Assembly (NCBI GenBank): GCA_019415985.1
Contig: DXYE01000130.1
Location: forward strand, 1 to 7,238
Reading direction: 5' to 3'
Source of the DNA: Clostridiales bacterium
GTDB taxonomy: Bacteria; Bacillota; Clostridia; Oscillospirales; CAG-272
Length of the DNA: 7,238 bases
The position numbers and the translations under genes are program-made. Positions 1-5,260 of this stretch are shown piece after piece. The notes beneath the pieces were generated by a model, which saw only the letters and a program-made list of their open reading frames with translations, was not told the origin of the DNA and made no database searches. Numbering within the stretch: position 1 is the first letter of the stretch; each line of letters opens with the position of its first letter.

Positions 1-15
1 GTGTATAAGAGACAG
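1..15 (+). other. Residual Nextera/Tn5 mosaic-end adapter
   Basis: The first 15 bases read GTGTATAAGAGACAG, identical to the last 15 of the 19 bases of the Tn5 mosaic end used in Nextera library adapters. An exact match at the very edge of the window is best explained by untrimmed adapter at a contig end. It is not organismal sequence and not a resident transposon, because no transposase or partner end is present. Confidence 0.9.
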
Positions 16-80
16 CTGCGTATGCATTTTCATTTTAATATCTTGGAATAGTTTATGTAGAAAAATATACCGATACGCTT
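16..80. other. AT-rich stretch with no recognised feature
   Basis: This AT-rich stretch lies between the adapter remnant and the stop codon of the leftmost minus-strand gene. I see no convincing intrinsic terminator for the minus-strand operon. The only symmetry is a six-base inverted repeat (18-23 with 73-78), which is too far apart to act as one. Confidence 0.4.
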
Positions 81-500
81 TCACAGACCGATGATAAAGA
101 GCATCGCCAATAGCAGGAAAATATCGTCCCGTTCGCCGTCTTCACAATCTCTGTCGCGATTATTTGTTAGCAGTAGAAAAGCTAATCCCAGCAGAAGCAG
201 GTCGTCGGATTCCATATCTCCGCCAAACAAACCGCTGAGCAGTCCCTTGCGTTTTGGCGGTCTCGACGGCGGACACGGCGCCGGATCGGCCGGACGATGC
301 TCGCAGGTACTGCATCGCACTCCCTCCTCCGACTGAGGTGTGCATGAAAGTTTTTCTTCGCATGGTTCCGGCGCTCTTTTTTTAAGCATCTCTCCATTGT
401 AATCCGCGGGGATACGTCCGGGAATATCCCGGTCCCGCTGCATCCGTGACCCAGTATCCTGTACCCCGGATTCACGGTCATCGAAATTCCGACTGTACAT
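81..500 (-). CDS. Hypothetical Cys-rich protein with two C-terminal acidic-hydrophobic segments
   Basis: This is a 139-aa protein I cannot assign to a named family. Residues 1-60 are polar and charged. Residues 47-76 hold five cysteines (47, 53, 63, 66, 76, including a CxxC at 63-66) and lead into a Pro/Arg/Lys linker around 77-86. A Gly-rich turn (LLSGLFGG, 87-94) precedes two similar hydrophobic blocks, about 101-111 and 127-138, each introduced by an Asp pair and separated by a charged stretch with a sixth Cys (119). Each block is 11-13 residues, shorter than a usual membrane helix, so they may dip into a membrane or drive self-assembly. The ATG at 500 is the first start after an in-frame stop. 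Its nearby SD is only GAAG, about 8 bases upstream, while a much stronger GGGAGGAG lies about 32 bases upstream with no start codon at proper spacing. It is the last gene of the minus-strand trio, 56 bases after the preceding stop. A role in sporulation or the cell surface is a guess. Confidence 0.7.
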   Translation of the reverse strand: MYSRNFDDRESGVQDTGSRMQRDRDIPGRIPADYNGEMLKKRAPEPCEEKLSCTPQSEEGVRCSTCEHRPADPAPCPPSRPPKRKGLLSGLFGGDMESDDLLLLGLAFLLLTNNRDRDCEDGERDDIFLLLAMLFIIGL

Positions 501-556
501 AAAGCTGTCTTCGCTCGGCTTCTCCCGAACTACTCCTCCCTCTTATTCCTTTTCCA

Positions 557-958
557 TTACAAATAATGCTTCATACTTTCTGTCATCTCAGTCAATTTCA
601 TGACCTTTAACAACTTGTCGACCCGTTCCCGCCGCCTGGAGCTCAAATACGGACGCAGCGCCCGCAGCAGTTCCGTGTTTGCATCGTGATGATGCAGAGA
701 CGGAAGCGGTGGAAGCGGAGGAGCGGAAACCGGAGCTGACGGTGCTTCATCTTCCAATGACGCTTCCTCATCAAACGTTGTTTTATTATCACTCGCGCGT
801 GCAGATTCCGCACTGCCGTTGTTGTCGCTTTCTCCGCGCGCCTCCTCATTCTGCTTCATGGCTGCCGCCATCTGCACAATTTTCTGCATCATTTCCGGAT
901 CTGACAGAAGGCTGCCCAGCTTATCAGAAAATTGGTCGTCGTTCTGTTTCTGACTCAT
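557..958 (-). CDS. Hypothetical protein with charged low-complexity middle
   Basis: This is a 133-aa protein of unknown function. The N-terminus (about residues 10-34, containing SDKLGSLLSDPEMMQKIVQMA) is a helical block. Residues 35-75 are acidic and rich in Ser, Asn and Glu, and 74-88 is a Pro-rich linker. A histidine run (89-91) precedes a basic C-terminal helical block (about 95-125, with LLRALRPYLSSRRRERVDKL). Two ordered ends joined by a disordered linker is a layout I recall from conserved hypothetical proteins of Clostridia, but I cannot name the family. I chose the ATG at 958 over the GTG one codon upstream (961) because a GGGGAA Shine-Dalgarno sits about 8 bases before the ATG. It follows the 80-aa gene by 35 bases and precedes the Cys-rich gene by 56 bases, consistent with co-transcription. 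No signal peptide or membrane helix is visible, so it is likely cytoplasmic. Confidence 0.75.
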   Translation of the reverse strand: MSQKQNDDQFSDKLGSLLSDPEMMQKIVQMAAAMKQNEEARGESDNNGSAESARASDNKTTFDEEASLEDEAPSAPVSAPPLPPLPSLHHHDANTELLRALRPYLSSRRRERVDKLLKVMKLTEMTESMKHYL

Positions 959-993
959 CACATTTCCCCATTTCTTATATCATTGTTACTTTT

Positions 994-1236
994 TCATTTC
1001 CGTAATTGTCTCATAATCTCATTGACGTTTTCTTCTCCCAACGCATCGATAGCGCGGCGAATATCAGCGTCCGTTATATTTTCCAGCTTACGGCGAATTT
1101 TTCGCACATCTTTGGTTGCATTTTCTGCTTTTCGTGCATCCACACCTGTGGCTACGGCAATATCCTTGACCTTTTGCTGCAAGGCACGGTCATCCAGTCT
1201 AAGCAGATTGTCTACTGTTTTTTTATTCAGTTCCAT
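994..1236 (-). CDS. Hypothetical small helical charged protein (first gene of trio)
   Basis: This is an 80-aa basic, probably all-helical protein with no Cys, His, Pro or Trp and no membrane segment. It begins MELNKKTVDNLL and ends ALGEENVNEIMRQLRK. The middle contains an Arg/Lys-rich helix (about 35-51) followed by ITDADIRRAIDAL (54-66). I do not recognise a named family. The frame remains open to an upstream ATG at 1299, but I place the start at 1236 because AAGGGGAG lies 4-5 bases upstream of that ATG. The longer start would also lie on the predicted promoter and add 21 residues of unrelated character. It is the promoter-proximal gene of the minus-strand trio and is divergent from the phosphoesterase gene. 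Nucleic-acid or protein binding is possible given the charge, but this is not shown. Confidence 0.75.
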   Translation of the reverse strand: MELNKKTVDNLLRLDDRALQQKVKDIAVATGVDARKAENATKDVRKIRRKLENITDADIRRAIDALGEENVNEIMRQLRK

Positions 1237-1270
1237 ATTGCTCCCCTTTTCAAAATGAATTTCATTAGCT

Positions 1271-1299
1271 ATTGTATGTACAGAAAGTTTTTTTGCCAC
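1271..1299 (-). promoter_or_regulatory. Promoter of the minus-strand three-gene operon
   Basis: On the minus strand, GTGGCA (1294-1299, 4 of 6 to the sigma-A -35), a 17-base spacer and TACAAT (1271-1276, 5 of 6 to the -10) give a sigma-A-type promoter with a leader of about 25-30 bases before the ATG at 1236. The -10 region reads CATACAATA, which also fits the -10 patterns of the sporulation factors sigma-E (CATACAAT) and sigma-K (CATANNNTA). I find no good sigma-E or sigma-K -35 at the right distance, so sigma-A is the simpler reading. Confidence 0.5.
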
Positions 1300-1320
1300 T
1301 AAATATTTAAAAATTAAAAG
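1293..1320 (+). promoter_or_regulatory. Possible promoter of the phosphoesterase gene
   Basis: TTGCCA (1293-1298, 5 of 6 to the -35 consensus) followed after 16 bases by TAAAAG (1315-1320, 4 of 6) could drive the plus-strand gene at 1344. Its -35 is the complement of the -35 proposed for the divergent operon, so the two promoters would overlap. The -10 is weak. Confidence 0.3.
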
Positions 1321-1343
1321 TCTTTGCCGAAAGGCGAATTATT

Positions 1344-1847
1344 ATGCGTATTTTGGTTTTTTCCGATTCTCATCACTCCACCCGGAATCTTCGAAGTGTT
1401 TTGAATATGCATGGGCATCATGCAGATTGTACAGTACATTTAGGAGATGGCGCCGCAGAATTTCTTTCTCTGCGCCCGAGCTATCCATCTCTTGCCTTTT
1501 ATGCAGTTGCCGGTAATTGTGATCTCGGTGTTCCCGAACTTCCTCAGCTTCGCTTGCTTACCTTGGAGAATACCCGGCTCTATTTGTGTCATGGACACTA
1601 TTTAGCGGTAAAAGCCTCGCTTGACCGGCTAATTAACAATGCTGTGAAGCACGAGGCGGATATCGCTCTGTTCGGTCATACGCACACCGCCTATTCATCG
1701 TGCATTTCTGAAGGGGCCTCCGAAAGAAAGCTGTTTTTGATGAATCCAGGCAGCATCTCTCAGCCACAAGATGGCTGCCCCTCCTATGGTATCATTGATA
1801 TTGGTGAACACGGAATTCACTGTCATATTGCCCGTCTTGCATATTAG
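1344..1847 (+). CDS. YfcE/MJ0936-family metallophosphoesterase
   Basis: This 167-aa protein is a calcineurin-like phosphoesterase of the YfcE/MJ0936/YsnB type, cytoplasmic two-metal enzymes that hydrolyse phosphodiester bonds and usually have poorly known physiological substrates. All expected metal-site motifs are present in order: D8-x-H10 (FSDSH), G34-D35 (HLGDG), GN58CD (AGNCD), H83-G-H85 (CHGH) and GH112TH114 (FGHTH). The length is normal for the compact family with no extra domain, and the NPGS motif (134-137) typical of this group follows the last metal ligand. The ATG at 1344 follows an AAAGG Shine-Dalgarno at about 1329-1334. It is divergent from the small-protein operon and about 110 bases upstream of the next plus-strand gene. 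In some Firmicutes this family follows rph/rdgB, which are not here. The fold and catalytic class are secure; the substrate is unknown. Confidence 0.92.
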   Translation: MRILVFSDSHHSTRNLRSVLNMHGHHADCTVHLGDGAAEFLSLRPSYPSLAFYAVAGNCDLGVPELPQLRLLTLENTRLYLCHGHYLAVKASLDRLINNAVKHEADIALFGHTHTAYSSCISEGASERKLFLMNPGSISQPQDGCPSYGIIDIGEHGIHCHIARLAY

Positions 1848-1848
1848 A

Positions 1849-1877
1849 TTATCATTTTCGCTATACTATACTATATG
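1849..1877 (+). promoter_or_regulatory. Possible promoter upstream of the membrane-protein gene
   Basis: An AT-rich block just after the phosphoesterase stop holds the repeated TATACT hexamer (1862-1867 and 1867-1872, each 5 of 6 to a -10) and TATATG (1872-1877). The best-spaced pair is TTATCA (1849-1854, 4 of 6) with TATATG after 17 bases. Which -10 is used is unclear, and this decides whether the first leader hairpin is transcribed. Confidence 0.3.
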
Positions 1878-1949
1878 CTTATGCTGCAAGCAGGCGGGAT
1901 ATGTCGTTCTCTGCAGTGCCTGAGAGAAAGGAGCGTCCGGCCATGCCGG
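1876..1949 (+). promoter_or_regulatory. Structured 5' leader with three hairpins
   Basis: Three hairpins can be drawn: 1876-1880 with 1888-1892 (5 bp, 7-base loop); 1907-1912 with 1923-1928 plus an inner CAG/CTG pairing around one bulged G (9 bp in all), whose 3' arm runs into the AAAGGAG Shine-Dalgarno at 1927-1933; and 1937-1941 with 1945-1949 (CCGGC/GCCGG, 3-base loop), which holds a small upstream ATG. I do not recognise a known riboswitch class. The pairings are drawn by eye and not energy-evaluated. Confidence 0.4.
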
Positions 1950-1963
1950 TCTATCAGCTATGA
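1943..1963 (+). CDS. Possible six-codon upstream ORF (MPVYQL)
   Basis: The strongest Shine-Dalgarno in this leader, AAAGGAG at 1927-1933, is 9 bases before an ATG at 1943 that opens a six-codon ORF. Its TGA stop overlaps the ATG of the next gene (ATGA at 1960-1963). This is the geometry of translational coupling. It may also be chance, since the downstream ATG might use the same Shine-Dalgarno if the hairpin between them folds. Confidence 0.3.
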   Translation: MPVYQL

Positions 1964-2448
1964 AATACAAGCCTCCGAAAACAAACAGAGCAGGAGAAAT
2001 AACCGCTGTATTTCTTCTTGCCTTTTCTATGATTTGCTATGGATTTACATTTTCAAGTATACCCTTTCGCGGTATTATCATGTTCCTCTTTTTTGTTTCG
2101 CTTGTTTTTGGCATTCAATTTTTGATCCGTTTCGGCATGACCTCCTATCATTACGAACTGCAAGACGATAATTTTCTTGTTGTTAAAACAGTAGGACGCC
2201 GCAGCACGGCTGTCTGCAATTTGACATTAAAAACTGCTCTTGGCGTTGTTTCGGCCGATAAGGCTGCTGATATTCCGCAGCATTTCGGTCATATAACGCA
2301 AAAATATAATTACTGTCAGAATATGTTTCCGAAAAATGTTTATTATTATTTATTCGAATTCAACGGCAAGAACGGTATGATTAAATTCGAACCGGATGAT
2401 GCTTTTCTTGCTGAATTTAAGCGTCGTATGTCGGCAAAGGAAATTTGA
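1960..2448 (+). CDS. Hypothetical membrane protein, two N-terminal helices plus soluble domain
   Basis: This is a 162-aa protein of unknown function. A short basic N-terminus (KYKPPKTNR) is followed by two hydrophobic helices, about 14-33 and 38-58, joined by a tight SSIPFRG turn. By the positive-inside rule both ends should be cytoplasmic. Residues 62-160 form a soluble, strand-rich domain (YHYELQDDNFLVVKTVG, then YYYLFEFNGKNGMIKFEPDD) ending in a helix (DDAFLAEFKRRM). Membrane hairpin plus small beta domain plus C-terminal helix is reminiscent of bacterial PH-like proteins, but this is inference without a motif to prove it. The ATG at 1960 is the first start before the helices. Its Shine-Dalgarno would be 26 bases away unless a hairpin closes the gap, or translation is coupled to the tiny upstream ORF. 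It lies about 150 bases before clpC, which has its own promoter, and no intrinsic terminator separates them. Confidence 0.75.
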   Translation: MKYKPPKTNRAGEITAVFLLAFSMICYGFTFSSIPFRGIIMFLFFVSLVFGIQFLIRFGMTSYHYELQDDNFLVVKTVGRRSTAVCNLTLKTALGVVSADKAADIPQHFGHITQKYNYCQNMFPKNVYYYLFEFNGKNGMIKFEPDDAFLAEFKRRMSAKEI

Positions 2449-2484
2449 TGTCAGATATCTCTTACCAAAAATCAATACAGTTTT

Positions 2485-2512
2485 TTGACAGGTTGTACGT
2501 TTTTTGTAGAAT
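2485..2512 (+). promoter_or_regulatory. clpC promoter (sigma-A type)
   Basis: A perfect TTGACA (2485-2490), a 16-base spacer and TAGAAT (2507-2512, 5 of 6) make the strongest sigma-A promoter in the window, giving a leader of roughly 75 bases before the clpC start. The -10 lies in a repeated heptamer. A single CtsR-like half site (TTTGAC) overlaps the -35, but no proper second half site follows, and there is no CIRCE element. Confidence 0.7.
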
Positions 2513-2525
2513 GTAGAATATGGAA
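2505..2525 (+). repeat. Three tandem 7-bp units at the clpC -10 region
   Basis: TGTAGAA occurs at 2505-2511 and 2512-2518, followed by a degenerate copy TATGGAA at 2519-2525. The units cover the -10 and the expected transcription start. They could be a regulator site or simply duplicate the -10 hexamer (TAGAAT at 2507 and 2514). Confidence 0.6.
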
Positions 2526-2544
2526 TATCTGCGACAGCCCTGCC

Positions 2545-2569
2545 TTTGGAGAAAAAGTTACTTTCCAAA
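2545..2569 (+). promoter_or_regulatory. Hairpin in the clpC 5' leader
   Basis: TTTGGAGA (2545-2552) can pair with TTTCCAAA (2562-2569), eight pairs including one G-U, around a 9-base loop. The 3' arm overlaps CTTTC (2561-2565), which could instead pair with GAAAG of the Shine-Dalgarno (2576-2580), so two alternative folds are possible. Confidence 0.3.
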
Positions 2570-2594
2570 TATCGTGAAAGGAATGGGTGCAAAA

Positions 2595-5084
2595 ATGAAC
2601 AACAAATTTACCAAAACAGCACAAAGTGCAATCAATCACGCCTTCGCGGCCGCTGAGGCGTTGGGGGAATCCTATGTAGCCTCAGAGCATCTGCTGCTCG
2701 GCCTTCTCCAGGAGAAGGAGGGCATTGCCTCTCAGCTGCTTTACAAACGCGGCATCACCGCAGAATCGACCTTAGGGCTGATTCAGCAGTTGTCAGCGCC
2801 TACGGGCATGCGTACCAGCGGCGTATACGATTTGACGCCGCGTACAAAAAAAATCATTGAAATTGCTGCCATTGAGGCTCACCGTTTTCGTCAGTACTAT
2901 ATCGGCACAGAGCATCTGCTGCTCGGTATTCTTGAGGAATCGCAGTCAATCGGTGCAAAACTGATCGCCGCTCAAAATGTCACTGCGAACGAACTGTTTA
3001 GCGACCTGGCCTCATACTTGAAGGGCTCGATGCCGGAAGACACCACGGTTCCTGCCGGCTCCTCGGAGCCAAAGGAGGCGGAATCTTCAGATACCATAGC
3101 AGACGCACCGACTATAAGTCAGTTCGGTCGTAACTTATGTGCTATGGCAAAAAACGGAAAGATTGATCCCATCATCGGCAGAGACACCGAAACGGAGCGC
3201 GTCATTCAAATATTGTCACGGCGCACCAAAAATAACCCCTGCCTTATTGGTGAAGCAGGTGTTGGAAAAACAGCCGTCGTAGAAGGGCTTGCACAGCGGA
3301 TTGTGGAAGGCAACGTACCAGAAACACTAAAGGAAAAGACGATTGTAACGCTGGATATGTCTGCAATGCTGGCGGGCGCCAAATACCGCGGAGACTTTGA
3401 AGAACGTATGAAAGGCGTTTTGGGAGAGCTGCGCTCAAACACCAACATTATTCTTTTTATTGATGAAATTCATACAATCGTCGGAGCGGGTGCGGCTGAG
3501 GGAGCCATCGACGCAGCAAATATCCTCAAGCCCGCTCTGTCCCGCGGTGAAATTCAGGTTATCGGCGCAACGACCATATCCGAATACAGAAAATATATTG
3601 AAAAGGACAGCGCCCTGGAACGGCGTTTTCAGCCGGTCATGGTCGGAGAACCCTCTGCCGCGGAGGCTATCCGCATACTTTTTGGTCTCAGAGATAAATA
3701 CGAGGCACATCATAAAGTAAAAATATGCGATGACGCCATCGAAGCGGCGGTTAATTTATCACGCCGATATATAAATGACAGATTTCTGCCGGATAAAGCA
3801 ATCGATTTGATTGATGAAGCCGCTTCACGCATTCGGATATCGCATTACACCTCTCCGTCTGAGCTGAAGGCTCTGGAGGAAGAGATAAGATTGCTGCAGA
3901 GCAGCAAGGAGGAGGCTATACGCGCACAGGAATTCGAAAAGGCTGCAGCGCTGCGTGACGAGATATCAGCCCTGGAGGCGCGAAGAAATGCAGAGCGCGA
4001 CAAATGGACCTCTACCAGACACGACGATGGTTTGCAGATTACAGCCTCGGATATTGCCGATATTATTACACAGCAAACCGGCATCCCCATAAAAAAATTA
4101 GAAAGCGAAGAAAGTCAAAGACTTCTGCATCTTGCGGACACGCTGAAAAAACGTATCATCGGTCAGGACGATGCTGTTGATGCCATAGCGCGCGCCATTC
4201 GAAGAAGTCGGATCGGACTTAAAGACCCCAAAAGACCGGCCGGATCCTTTATTTTTCTCGGCCCTACCGGTGTGGGTAAAACAGAACTCTGCAAAGCGCT
4301 GTCTGAAATTCTGTTCGGTGATGCGGGCGCAATGATTCGCATCGATATGTCTGAATATATGGAAAAACACAGCGTATCAAAGCTGATCGGTTCTCCTCCC
4401 GGTTATATCGGATATGATGAAGGCGGCCAGTTAACAGAGAAAATTCGCAGGCATCCTTATTCTGTTGTTCTGTTTGATGAAATTGAGAAGGCTCATCCGG
4501 ATATCTTCAATTTGCTGCTGCAGATTCTCGAGGACGGACAGTTGACAGATGCTCAGGGAAGAAAAGTAGATTTTAAAAATACCATTCTGATCATGACATC
4601 AAATATCGGAGCCAAAAATATCACGGAAAAACCGAAATCGCTTGGTTTTTCTGAGCGTGGTCAGGATATTCAAGATAAAGACGCTATTCACAAAATTGTC
4701 ACATCCAGCTTAAAAGATACCTTCCGGCCGGAATTTTTAAACAGAATAGACGAAATCATTATTTTCAATGCACTAAGCAACGACGATATTTGTAAAATTG
4801 CGGAAATCATGCTTGGCGAGGTAAAAAAGCGCATTGCAGATATGAATATAACGATCGATTTTGATGAGTCTGCTGTTAAACTGGTCGCAAAGGAAGGCTT
4901 TGATCCGGTATACGGAGCCAGACCGCTGCGCCGGGCAATTCAGCGAAAAGTAGAAGATTGCTTTTCAACTGCTTTACTGGAAGGCACTTTCTCGTCGGGT
5001 GATCATATTCAGGCAACGGCGGAAAATGGAAATATCAAATTTTCTAAGGTTCAGACGCCCGATGGCAGTCAGGAGCAGCAATAA
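2595..5084 (+). CDS. clpC: ATP-dependent Clp protease ATP-binding subunit ClpC
   Basis: This 829-aa protein is a ClpC-type Hsp100 AAA+ unfoldase, which unfolds proteins and feeds them to ClpP in the cytoplasm. In order it has two Clp-N repeats (about 1-70 and 75-145), a linker, and a first AAA+ module with Walker A GEAGVGKT (219-226), pore loop GAKYRGDFEERMKG (261-274), Walker B ILFIDE (286-291), sensor GATT (324-327) and RRF (343-345). The middle coiled region (about 420-470) carries a UVR motif (EFEKAAALRDEI, 446-457), the mark of ClpC against ClpB or ClpA. The second AAA+ module has Walker A GPTGVGKT (556-563), pore loop GYIG (603-606), Walker B VVLFDE (624-629), a ClpP-loop tripeptide LGF (683-685) and sensor-2 GARPLRR (774-780). 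All key residues look intact. The frame is open from 2520, but I start at 2595, where the ClpC N-terminus begins and GAAAGGA lies 12 bases upstream; the ATG at 2583 abuts that SD. No ctsR-mcsA-mcsB is adjacent, unlike Bacillus. Confidence 0.97.
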   Translation: MNNKFTKTAQSAINHAFAAAEALGESYVASEHLLLGLLQEKEGIASQLLYKRGITAESTLGLIQQLSAPTGMRTSGVYDLTPRTKKIIEIAAIEAHRFRQYYIGTEHLLLGILEESQSIGAKLIAAQNVTANELFSDLASYLKGSMPEDTTVPAGSSEPKEAESSDTIADAPTISQFGRNLCAMAKNGKIDPIIGRDTETERVIQILSRRTKNNPCLIGEAGVGKTAVVEGLAQRIVEGNVPETLKEKTIVTLDMSAMLAGAKYRGDFEERMKGVLGELRSNTNIILFIDEIHTIVGAGAAEGAIDAANILKPALSRGEIQVIGATTISEYRKYIEKDSALERRFQPVMVGEPSAAEAIRILFGLRDKYEAHHKVKICDDAIEAAVNLSRRYINDRFLPDKAIDLIDEAASRIRISHYTSPSELKALEEEIRLLQSSKEEAIRAQEFEKAAALRDEISALEARRNAERDKWTSTRHDDGLQITASDIADIITQQTGIPIKKLESEESQRLLHLADTLKKRIIGQDDAVDAIARAIRRSRIGLKDPKRPAGSFIFLGPTGVGKTELCKALSEILFGDAGAMIRIDMSEYMEKHSVSKLIGSPPGYIGYDEGGQLTEKIRRHPYSVVLFDEIEKAHPDIFNLLLQILEDGQLTDAQGRKVDFKNTILIMTSNIGAKNITEKPKSLGFSERGQDIQDKDAIHKIVTSSLKDTFRPEFLNRIDEIIIFNALSNDDICKIAEIMLGEVKKRIADMNITIDFDESAVKLVAKEGFDPVYGARPLRRAIQRKVEDCFSTALLEGTFSSGDHIQATAENGNIKFSKVQTPDGSQEQQ

Positions 5085-5129
5085 ATTTATGACGTTCCGT
5101 AAAAAGATAAATATGATCTTCTTTGAAAA

Positions 5130-5165
5130 GAAAAAGCCGGCTTATCAGTCGGCTTTTTCTTATGT
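5130..5165 (+). terminator. Intrinsic terminator after clpC
   Basis: GAAAAAGCCGGC (5130-5141) pairs with GTCGGCTTTTTC (5148-5159), 12 pairs including one G-U, around the 6-base loop TTATCA. The T-run forms the 3' arm and is followed by more T-rich sequence. The matching A-run on the 5' side would allow some action on the other strand too. It closes the clpC transcript, so the CBS gene needs its own promoter. Confidence 0.88.
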
Positions 5166-5193
5166 TCATAGTATTAATTCTGTGTTAAATGAA

Positions 5194-5199
5194 TATACT
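5194..5199 (+). promoter_or_regulatory. Possible -10 element for the CBS-protein gene
   Basis: TATACT matches five of six -10 bases and is the best candidate between the clpC terminator and the CBS gene, leaving a leader of roughly 85-90 bases. I see no good -35 at 16-18 bases upstream, so this is weak. Confidence 0.2.
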
Positions 5200-5260
5200 T
5201 GTGTTTTTGCGGTGACACTATGTTATGGAGAACGAATGTGTTCATCTGAAATGGGGATTT

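Noticed and set aside
18..78. Inverted repeat GCGTAT/ATACGC as an operon terminator or mobile-element end
   Set aside because: The arms are only 6 bp, 49 bases apart, and have no T-run; next to an adapter remnant this is probably chance.
1237..1299. N-terminal extension of the 80-aa gene to the ATG at 1299
   Set aside because: The extra 21 residues would be encoded by the promoter region, and a strong AAGGGGAG Shine-Dalgarno sits directly before the inner ATG.
679..1302. Plus-strand frames opposite the small-protein operon
   Set aside because: They have no Shine-Dalgarno, their translations have no domain pattern, and the minus-strand frames have good ribosome sites and tidy spacing.
1920..1926. 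CTGAGAG resembling the conserved core of a TPP riboswitch
   Set aside because: The second conserved TPP motif and the required helices are missing, and the space before the start codon is too short.
1875..2171. A 98-codon plus-strand frame overlapping the membrane-protein gene
   Set aside because: It has no Shine-Dalgarno, its product is Cys/Arg-rich without pattern, and the other frame gives clear membrane helices and runs longer.
2484..2510. CtsR operator at the clpC promoter
   Set aside because: One TTTGAC half site is present, but the expected second heptad three bases later is not; the next TTTTTTG copy is at the wrong spacing.
2520..2594. N-terminal extension of ClpC to the ATG at 2520
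   Set aside because: That start is at about the transcription start with no Shine-Dalgarno, and the added residues do not resemble any ClpC N-terminus.
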